Assembly (NCBI RefSeq): GCF_035593345.1
Contig: NZ_CP141606.1
Span: 2,976,001 to 3,040,000, forward strand
Direction of reading: 5' to 3'
Length of the DNA stretch: 64,000 nucleotides
From: Lelliottia sp. JS-SCA-14
Lineage (GTDB): Bacteria > Pseudomonadota > Gammaproteobacteria > Enterobacterales > Enterobacteriaceae
Positions 58,479-64,000 of this stretch are shown here, piece after piece. Position numbers and translations under genes: made by a program. Under the pieces are notes generated by a model, which was not told where the DNA came from, made no database searches, and was given only the letters and a program-made list of their open reading frames with translations. Positions within the stretch are counted from its first letter, which is position 1, and each line of letters opens with the position of its first letter.

Positions 58479-59162
58479 ATGTCACCCATTATCGATACCT
58501 TTGTTGCCCCACCGTGCCATGACCAGATTGAAATTGTCTCTCAGGACGAACATCTGGTGCTGATCAACAAGCCCGCCGGGCTGCTGAGCCTCTCGGGGAA
58601 AAACCCGCAGAATCTCGATTCGGTGCATCACCGGCTGGTGAAGATCTTCCCCGGCTGCACGCTGGTTCACCGTCTGGATTTCGGTACGTCTGGTTTGATG
58701 GTGGTGGCCCGCAACAAAGCGATCAACGCCGCACTGTGCCAGCAGTTCAGCGAACGCACGGTGACGAAGGTGTACAGCGCCCTGCTCTGCGGGCATCTGG
58801 ATAATGATGAAGGGGTGATAGACGCGGCGATAGCCAAAGATCCGGCCCTGTTCCCGCTGATGTCGATATGTTCTGTTAGCGGCAAACCCGCCCGCTCTCG
58901 CTACCGGGTGGTTGATCGTTTTTACCGTGAGTTACTGCCGTTGACGCGGGTAGAGCTAACCCCGGAGACCGGGCGGACCCACCAGCTGCGCATTCACTGC
59001 CAGCAGCTGGGCCACCCTATTCTGGGCTGCGATCTGTATGGCGGCCTTCTGCTCCCGGGTACAGAACAGACGCCGCGGCTGATGCTGCATGCCAGCGAGC
59101 TGGATTTCGTGCATCCCGTCAGCGGGGAGGGGGTCTGCGCCCGCCATACTCCACCGTTCTAA
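58479..59162 (+). CDS. RluA-family pseudouridine synthase
   Basis: A 227-residue RNA-modifying enzyme. It has the family core: VLINKPAGLLSLSG, the catalytic-Asp motif HRLDFGTSGLMVVA (D at about 66) and ETGRTHQLRIHCQQLGHPILG. The HRLD-x-x-TSG form is that of RluA/RluC/RluD/TruC. It has no S4 domain, like RluA. The RNA target (rRNA or tRNA) is not clear. It is convergent with the DUF2058 gene, 12 bp apart. Confidence 0.88.
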   Translation: MSPIIDTFVAPPCHDQIEIVSQDEHLVLINKPAGLLSLSGKNPQNLDSVHHRLVKIFPGCTLVHRLDFGTSGLMVVARNKAINAALCQQFSERTVTKVYSALLCGHLDNDEGVIDAAIAKDPALFPLMSICSVSGKPARSRYRVVDRFYRELLPLTRVELTPETGRTHQLRIHCQQLGHPILGCDLYGGLLLPGTEQTPRLMLHASELDFVHPVSGEGVCARHTPPF

Positions 59163-59174
59163 CGGCGAAAATCC

Positions 59175-59714
59175 TTACCACATCAGATCGTCAGGGATTT
59201 TGAAATCTGCATACGGATCGTCTTCGTCCTGCTCTTCCTGACTCAACGCACTGTTCAGGACGATACTGTCCGCATCGCGCTGGGCGATTTTATCGGCCAC
59301 GCTGGCAGGGATAATCGCATATTCGCTCTTGCCGCTGCTGTCCACCACCAGGCGGGCAATTGCCAGACGACCGTTGATCAGCTGCGCCTGCGTCTGCTTA
59401 TCGACGGCGATTTTTTTGATCAGATTATTGTCGGTGAAGTTGAAGTCGATGTTGCCTCTTGAAACATCGATGCGGTTCATCTCAATCAGCTGCTTCACCT
59501 GCGCTTTAAACTCTTTCGCCAGCGTCGCCTGTTTCTGCTGCTCGCTCAGCTGTTTGTCACGCTCCATCTGCGCTTTTTTATTCTCTTCCACGGCTTCTCT
59601 GGCCTCACGGGCCTGAACGCGGGATTTTTTGGCGGTTCGCTGAACCTTGGCCACTTTTTTGCTGGAGACGAGTCCGGCTTTGAGCATCTGCTCTTGTAAG
59701 GTAAGTTTTGTCAT
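59175..59714 (-). CDS. DUF2058 nucleoprotein, YaiL-like
   Basis: A 179-residue basic-to-acidic protein that resembles E. coli YaiL, a nucleic-acid-associated protein of unknown role. The N-terminal third is a charged coiled coil (KVAKVQRTAKKSRVQAREAREAVEENKK), the middle a compact DUF2058 domain, and the tail is acidic (EEQDEDDPYADF). The symbol is withheld because E. coli yaiL sits elsewhere. It starts MTKLTLQEQMLKAGLVSSKK. Confidence 0.82.
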   Translation of the reverse strand: MTKLTLQEQMLKAGLVSSKKVAKVQRTAKKSRVQAREAREAVEENKKAQMERDKQLSEQQKQATLAKEFKAQVKQLIEMNRIDVSRGNIDFNFTDNNLIKKIAVDKQTQAQLINGRLAIARLVVDSSGKSEYAIIPASVADKIAQRDADSIVLNSALSQEEQDEDDPYADFKIPDDLMW

Positions 59715-59790
59715 CTTCGTATCTGAACCTGATCAATATTTGCAGGGATTATACCTGCAATTGGTCAGGCTGGCTAAGCGCGCCCCAAAA

Positions 59791-59816
59791 CAAAAAGCCT
59801 GCACGCGGGCAGGCTT
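59791..59816 (-). terminator. cbl terminator
   Basis: Minus strand AAGCCTGC-CCGCGT-GCAGGCTT with TTTTTG beyond, 23 bp after the cbl stop. Confidence 0.85.
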
Positions 59817-59838
59817 CTGGCTTTCGTCCGTTTAGCGA

Positions 59839-60789
59839 TCAAATCTGGTAATCGATCGCCACCTCTTCTGTCTCCATGACCTGACGCTTGATTTCATCCA
59901 CCGACAGCCCGGCGTTACAGAGTTCGATAAAGCGCCAGACGTAGTTGCGCTGCAGCTGTCCACGCTTGAGCCCCAGCCAGACGGTGTTGGCATCAAACAG
60001 ATGACGCGTGTCCAGTCGCACCAAATCGCCCAGCTCACGTTCGCCGCCCGACTGTTCGGCCACCAGCCCGATACCCAGTCCGAGTTCAACGTAAGTTTTG
60101 ATCACATCCGAATCCTGCGCGCTGAGCACGATATCCGGCGTTAACCCTTTGCGGTTAAAGGCTTCGTCGATGCGTGAACGCCCGGTGATGCCCTGCCGAT
60201 AGGTGATCAGCGGCCATCTGGCGATATCTTCGAGGGTGAGAGGCGAAACCTGATGGAGAGGATGGTCGACGGGCAACAGCAGGCTGTGGTGCCAGCGGAA
60301 CCAGGGGAACGCCACCAGCAGCGGGTCATTGCTCAGACGTTCACTGGCGATACCGATATCCGCCCCGCCGTTTTGCAGCAGGACTTCAATCTCCTGCGGG
60401 GTGCCCTGAATCAGCTCCAGGCGAACATCCGGGAACAGCTCGCGAAACGCCTTGATCACCGGCGGCAAACTGTAGCGCGCCTGGGTGTGGGTGGTGGCGA
60501 TGGTCAGCACCCCGGACGCATCGTTGGTGAAGAGATCCGCCAGACGGCGGACGTTGCTGGCTTCGTTGAGGATCCGCTCCGCGATGGTCAGCAGCGCCTT
60601 GCCGGGCTCGGTCATCCCCAGCAGACGTTTCCCGCGACGGATGAAAATCTCGATGCCCAGCTCTTCTTCCAGCTCGCGGATGTGGCGGCTGACGCCTGAC
60701 TGAGAGGTGTAAAGCATGTTGGCGACTTCGGTCAGGTTGTAGTCCCGCCTGGCCGCCTCACGGATAATTTTAAGTTGCTGGAAATTCAC
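59839..60789 (-). CDS. cbl: LysR-type regulator Cbl
   Basis: A 316-residue CysB-like activator for alkanesulfonate and taurine use (ssuEADCB, tauABCD in E. coli). The winged HTH is at 1-60 (LTEVANMLYTSQSGVSRHIRELEEELG) and the sulfate/APS-binding domain at 90-300 (ATTHTQARYSLPPVI). It is the same length as E. coli Cbl and lies 96 bp downstream of nac on the same strand, the typical nac-cbl order, so NtrC/Nac control is likely. Confidence 0.96.
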   Translation of the reverse strand: MNFQQLKIIREAARRDYNLTEVANMLYTSQSGVSRHIRELEEELGIEIFIRRGKRLLGMTEPGKALLTIAERILNEASNVRRLADLFTNDASGVLTIATTHTQARYSLPPVIKAFRELFPDVRLELIQGTPQEIEVLLQNGGADIGIASERLSNDPLLVAFPWFRWHHSLLLPVDHPLHQVSPLTLEDIARWPLITYRQGITGRSRIDEAFNRKGLTPDIVLSAQDSDVIKTYVELGLGIGLVAEQSGGERELGDLVRLDTRHLFDANTVWLGLKRGQLQRNYVWRFIELCNAGLSVDEIKRQVMETEEVAIDYQI

Positions 60790-60885
60790 GATTCACTCCG
60801 GCGCATCTGACATAGCCCTATTGTTAGAGTCAGCAGACCTGCAGAACAAATAATAAAAACCAGCATCTTATTCCTTTATGGAATA

Positions 60886-61803
60886 TCAGCTCACGAGCTG
60901 CAGTTCACGATTCTCCAGCGAAGGACGGCTGACCAGCGACATCAGGATCTCTTTCACCGCCTGTGCCTGCGGTGACAGGGAGCCGCGCGCGGACATATTC
61001 AGGGACAGCGGCAGGCTCATGGACGGCGTGGTGATCCGCGCCATCCAGCCGTTCGCGGCGCTGCACAGGGAGCGCGCGGCAGATTCCGGCAGCACCGTGA
61101 CGCCCATTCCGCTGGCAATCGCGGCGGTCAGGGTGGAAATAGAGTCGATCTCGCCGATGATTTTGGCCGTCAGTCGGCGCAGGGAGAAGGCTTCGTCGAC
61201 GCGCAGACGCACGGCGCTGTAGTCGCGCGGCAGGAACAGATTCATCTCGGCAACCGCCGTTAAATCGATGCTCTGACCCGGACAGTCGCGCGTCCCTACC
61301 AGATAGAGATCTTCTTTCAGCAGCGGCTGGCTGGTGATCCCTGCAATCGGCGAGCGATCGTAGAGCACGGCCATATCCAGCTGACCGTTAAGCAGTTTAT
61401 CGTTCAGCACCGACCCACTGTTTTCATGCAGATAGACCAGCACTTCCGGCAGCTCGGCGCGAACGGCCTGCAGCAGCGGCATGGTAATGGACGAGGCGGC
61501 AGTGCCTGGCGCCAGGCCAATCGACACCTGCCCGCTCAGGGTGTGGCCGACGTTGCACACGGCCAGCTGCGCCTGTTCACACTGGCGCAGAATCGTGCGC
61601 GCATGGGTATAGAGGATCTTACCGGCTTCGGTTGGCGTGACGCCGCGCTTGGTGCGGATCAACAGCTGCTGGTCCAGTTCACCTTCCAGAGTGGCCACCT
61701 GCTGGCTCAGCGCAGGCTGCGCGATATGCAACACTTCCGCGGCCTGGGTCAGGCTACCGATATCGACGATTTTTACGAAGTATTTCAGTCGTCTTAAGTT
61801 CAT
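60886..61803 (-). CDS. nac: Nitrogen assimilation regulator Nac
   Basis: A 305-residue LysR-type regulator that activates or represses sigma-70 genes under nitrogen limitation (hut, put, gdhA, ure in Klebsiella). HTH at 1-60 (LTQAAEVLHIAQPALSQQVATLEGEL). The length equals that of Klebsiella and E. coli Nac. It is made from a sigma-54 promoter (61860-61875) with an NtrC-like enhancer upstream, so it links NtrC to sigma-70 genes. Confidence 0.97.
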   Translation of the reverse strand: MNLRRLKYFVKIVDIGSLTQAAEVLHIAQPALSQQVATLEGELDQQLLIRTKRGVTPTEAGKILYTHARTILRQCEQAQLAVCNVGHTLSGQVSIGLAPGTAASSITMPLLQAVRAELPEVLVYLHENSGSVLNDKLLNGQLDMAVLYDRSPIAGITSQPLLKEDLYLVGTRDCPGQSIDLTAVAEMNLFLPRDYSAVRLRVDEAFSLRRLTAKIIGEIDSISTLTAAIASGMGVTVLPESAARSLCSAANGWMARITTPSMSLPLSLNMSARGSLSPQAQAVKEILMSLVSRPSLENRELQLVS

Positions 61804-61859
61804 TTTGCCCCCTGTTAAAATACAGTGCCGGTACTGGCGCTCATTGTTAAGAAGGTTTT

Positions 61860-61875
61860 TGCAATATGGGTGCCA
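61860..61875 (-). promoter_or_regulatory. Sigma-54 promoter of nac
   Basis: Minus strand TGGCACCCATATTGCA, an exact TGGCAC-N5-TTGCA match. The transcript leader would be about 45 nt. Confidence 0.93.
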
Positions 61876-61992
61876 GTTTTTGCAGGAGGACCGATGAGTG
61901 CGCTAAGCGGCTGAAAATAAGGAAATCTAATCACTGGAGGCGGTTTGATGACGGAAACAGTGGTTTGCGATCTGCCCCATTAGGGGTATGGC

Positions 61993-62009
61993 TGCACCAG
62001 AAGTGTGCA
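61993..62009. promoter_or_regulatory. NtrC-like enhancer upstream of nac
   Basis: TGCACCAGAAGTGTGCA, a near palindrome close to the NtrC consensus (TGCACC-N5-GGTGCA). It lies about 130 bp upstream of the nac sigma-54 promoter, a usual enhancer distance. The remaining sequence of 61804-62123 shows no ORF with support. Confidence 0.8.
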
Positions 62010-62076
62010 TTTTGTCGGGAAAGAGAGCACTTTGCTGAAATTGTCAGCAAACGATCACAGGAGGTCGATCTCCCCT

Positions 62077-62105
62077 TTGACAAGCGTTATCGGGGTCGAT
62101 AATAT
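62077..62105 (+). promoter_or_regulatory. Promoter of second tRNA-Asn
   Basis: TTGACA, 17 nt, TAATAT, then GCGCCCCG as discriminator. The block CGTTCACACGA before the tRNA is shared with the first copy. Confidence 0.88.
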
Positions 62106-62123
62106 GCGCCCCGTTCACACGAT

Positions 62124-62199
62124 TCCTCTGTAGTTCAGTCGGTAGAACGGCGGACTGTTAATCCGTATGTCACTGGTTCGAGTCCAGTCAGAGGAGCCA
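62124..62199 (+). tRNA. tRNA-Asn (GTT), second copy
   Basis: A 76-nt tRNA, identical by eye to the one at 58296-58371, with GTT anticodon and encoded CCA. Asn tRNA genes are frequent integration targets of genomic islands, but no integrase is seen. Confidence 0.96.
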
Positions 62200-62206
62200 A
62201 ATTTGA

Positions 62207-62235
62207 AAAGCCTGCTTTTAAAGCAGGCTTTTTGC
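62207..62235 (+). terminator. Terminator of second tRNA-Asn
   Basis: AAGCCTGC, TTTTAAA loop, GCAGGCTT then TTTG. Its sequence differs from the first tRNA-Asn terminator. Confidence 0.88.
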
Positions 62236-62255
62236 TTTTCTGCGTTTGGTAAATT

Positions 62256-62287
62256 GCCGGGTGGCGGCTTTGCCTTACCCGGCCTAC
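62256..62287. repeat. REP element after second tRNA-Asn
   Basis: One REP copy (GCCGGGTGGCGGCTTTGCC...CCGGCCTAC) that overlaps nothing and ends 5 bp before the P-type ATPase stop codon on the other strand. Confidence 0.8.
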
Positions 62288-62291
62288 CGTT

Positions 62292-64000
62292 CTACCCCTT
62301 CGCTTCCACCCGCCATCTGCGCGTCAGCGGTTTTTCGATTTCGACAATTAAGAACATCACAAAACCGATAATAAAGGTGATCACCCAGTAGCGGAACGGC
62401 AGCGATTCTGTGCCGAACAGCATCTGCATAAACGGCGCGTAGATGATTAAAAGTTGCAGCACCAGCAGAACGCCGGTCACGATCCAGATACCCCGGTTCG
62501 CCAGCAGGCCTTTGCTTAATGAGAATCCGTCCGAGACGCGGCAGTTCAGCATGTAGAACCACTGGGCCGTCACCAGCGTCTGCAGCAGCACGGTGCGGAT
62601 GAACTCCGGCGAATAGCCGCGCGGTTGCAGCCAGGCTTCCAGCACAAAGGCGCTGACGGCGATCATCGACCCGACGAAGATCACACGCCAGATGGCAAAC
62701 CCGTCCATGACGTGCAGATTCGGGTTGCGCGGCGGGCGTTTCATGATGTTCTTCTCGCCCGCCTCAAACGCCAGGCCGAACGACAGGGTGGCGGAAGTCG
62801 CCATGTTCATCCACAGGATCAGCACCGGCGTCAGCGGAATCAGGTTGCCCGCCAGCAGGGCAATAATAATCAGCAGCCCCTGCGCCAGGTTAGTCGGCAT
62901 GATGAACAGAATGGTTTTTTTCAGGTTATCGTAGACCCGACGGCCTTCGCGAACCGCGCTGGCGATGGTGGCGAAGTTGTCATCCGTGAGCACCATATCC
63001 GCCGCCTCTTTCGTCACCTCCGTGCCCTTGATACCCATGGCGATACCGACGTCAGCCTGTTTCAGGGCAGGCGCATCGTTAACGCCATCCCCGGTCATCC
63101 CGACCACCTCTTTCTTCGCTTGCAGGGCCTGCACCAGGCGGAATTTATCCTCCGGGCTGGTGCGGGCAAAGATATCAAATTTCTGCGCCGCGTCGCTCAG
63201 TTGCTGGTCATCCATCACCTCCAGCTCGCGCCCGGTGATCGCGTTCCCGGCGTTACCGATGCCCAGCATTTTGCCGATACTCATCGCCGTTTGCGGGTGG
63301 TCGCCGGTGATCATTTTCACGCGGATGCCCGCCTGCAGGCAGTCGCCGATGGCGGTAATGGCTTCCGGTCGCGGCGGGTCCATCATCCCGGCAATCCCGA
63401 GCAGGATCACGCCCTGCTGCAGATCCGGGTGATCGAGCGTGGTTTGATCCACACCGGCCGGTTTCCAGGCCGCCGCCACCATGCGCAACCCTTCACGCGC
63501 GTACTCTTCGATCTGCGCTTCCCAGTAGGGCTGGTTGAGCGGCTCAAGGCCATTTTCCGTCTGCTGGTGCTGGCAGAGCCTGAACAGCACGTCCGGCGCG
63601 CCGGTAATCAAAATCATCTCCTCATCGCCGATGCGATGCAGGGTCGACATGTATTTGTAGAGGGAATCAAACGGGATTTTGCTGCGCAGCTCCGTCTGCA
63701 CAGGTGGGAGTGGCACTTTGGCGGCTAAAACTTTCAGCGCCCCTTCCGTCGGCCCGCCGGTAATTTTCCACAGCCCCTGATCGTCTTTCATCAGTTGACT
63801 GTCGTTACAGAGATCGATGGTGCGCAGGTAGCGCTCCAGCAGCGAGCCGTGGGCCACCGTCACCGGCGTAGGGTCATCGATGGGATGAATATTCCCGACC
63901 GGCTCGTAGCTGTCGCCCTCGACGCGGTAGATTTTATCCGCCGTGATCACCGCTTTGACGGTCATCTCGTTCATGGTCAGGGTGCCGGTTTTATCCGAGC
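62292..64000 (-). CDS. Cation-transporting P-type ATPase, partial
   Basis: The C-terminal 569 codons of a P2-type cation pump; the N-terminus is beyond the right edge. The phosphorylation motif DKTGTLTMNEM is just inside the window edge, followed by the nucleotide domain (KIPFDSLYKYMSTL), the hinge MITGDH, then TGDGVNDAPALKQADVGIAMG. Six membrane helices close the C-terminus, including PTNLAQGLLIIIALLAGNLIPLTPVLILWMN, the M5/M6 region. It is similar to Ca2+ or Mn2+ and Na+ pumps of the PMR1/SERCA type, and the cation is not clear. An internal ATG at 63974 is not the true start. Confidence 0.92.
   Translation of the reverse strand, partial: SDKTGTLTMNEMTVKAVITADKIYRVEGDSYEPVGNIHPIDDPTPVTVAHGSLLERYLRTIDLCNDSQLMKDDQGLWKITGGPTEGALKVLAAKVPLPPVQTELRSKIPFDSLYKYMSTLHRIGDEEMILITGAPDVLFRLCQHQQTENGLEPLNQPYWEAQIEEYAREGLRMVAAAWKPAGVDQTTLDHPDLQQGVILLGIAGMMDPPRPEAITAIGDCLQAGIRVKMITGDHPQTAMSIGKMLGIGNAGNAITGRELEVMDDQQLSDAAQKFDIFARTSPEDKFRLVQALQAKKEVVGMTGDGVNDAPALKQADVGIAMGIKGTEVTKEAADMVLTDDNFATIASAVREGRRVYDNLKKTILFIMPTNLAQGLLIIIALLAGNLIPLTPVLILWMNMATSATLSFGLAFEAGEKNIMKRPPRNPNLHVMDGFAIWRVIFVGSMIAVSAFVLEAWLQPRGYSPEFIRTVLLQTLVTAQWFYMLNCRVSDGFSLSKGLLANRGIWIVTGVLLVLQLLIIYAPFMQMLFGTESLPFRYWVITFIIGFVMFLIVEIEKPLTRRWRVEAKG

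Noticed and set aside
58249..62235. Possible genomic island between the two tRNA-Asn genes
   Set aside because: No integrase, no attachment-site pair beyond the tRNA genes themselves, and cbl-nac are core genes in this neighbourhood.
62625..63728. Long plus-strand ORF of 367 codons
   Set aside because: It lies antisense to the well-supported P-type ATPase gene, is rich in His, Arg and Gln as expected from a shadow frame, and has no recognisable domain.

Overview
The window is a chromosomal segment of an enteric bacterium of the Enterobacter cloacae complex or a close relative (Lelliottia, Leclercia). The gene order follows the E. coli fliC-to-nac region (fliDST, amyA, yedD, fliE, fliF-R, rcsA, dsrB, yodD, DsrA, yedP, dgcQ, yodC, yedI, yedA, vsr, dcm, yedJ, tRNA-Ser, mtfA, tRNA-Asn, cbl, nac). 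Most products have the length of their E. coli counterparts. The genus is inferred from gene content, not from a search.

Region 1 (1-6153, minus strand) is a surface-sugar and protein-modification cluster: the start of a NeuD/PglD-like acyltransferase, a VioA-like sugar aminotransferase, a 1121-residue fusion of a SAM methyltransferase, TPRs and an O-GlcNAc-transferase-type domain, and an unfamiliar DxD protein. Region 2 (6317-11531) holds five tandem 278-residue flagellin genes, each with its own sigma-28 promoter and terminator. Together these regions look like a flagellin array with a dedicated glycosylation system.

Region 3 (11757-27366) is the flagellar assembly block: fliD under a perfect sigma-28 promoter, fliST, amyA, yedD, then fliE diverging from fliFGHIJK over an FlhDC box, and fliLMNOPQR. 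Region 4 (27367-34088) is a core regulatory stretch: rcsA with an RcsAB box, dsrB, yodD, the sRNA DsrA, yedP, dgcQ, yodC, yedI and yedA.

Region 5 (34372-about 41439) is an orphan type VI secretion island between yedA and vsr: vgrG with a C-terminal extension, a Tle3-like lipase, two tandem Tli3-like immunity proteins, a PAAR protein, a two-helix membrane ORF with an unclear start, and a short degraded stretch.

Region 6 (41440-45459) is vsr-dcm, yedJ, a DrpB/YedR-like membrane protein and a MurQ-like protein that lacks catalytic motifs. Region 7 (45624-55639) is an anaerobic C4-dicarboxylate module: a DcuS/DcuR pair with its ligand residues intact, a cytoplasmic ApbE flavin transferase, a three-flavin NADH:fumarate reductase, a DASS transporter behind a perfect FNR box, and a class I fumarase. 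It would import a dicarboxylate, make fumarate and reduce it with NADH to succinate.

Region 8 (55777-64000) has two unknown envelope genes, tRNA-Ser(CGA), mtfA, two identical tRNA-Asn genes with strong promoters, an RluA-family synthase, a DUF2058 protein, cbl, nac (sigma-54 promoter plus NtrC-like site) and a P-type ATPase cut by the right edge. No CRISPR array, insertion sequence or integrase was seen.
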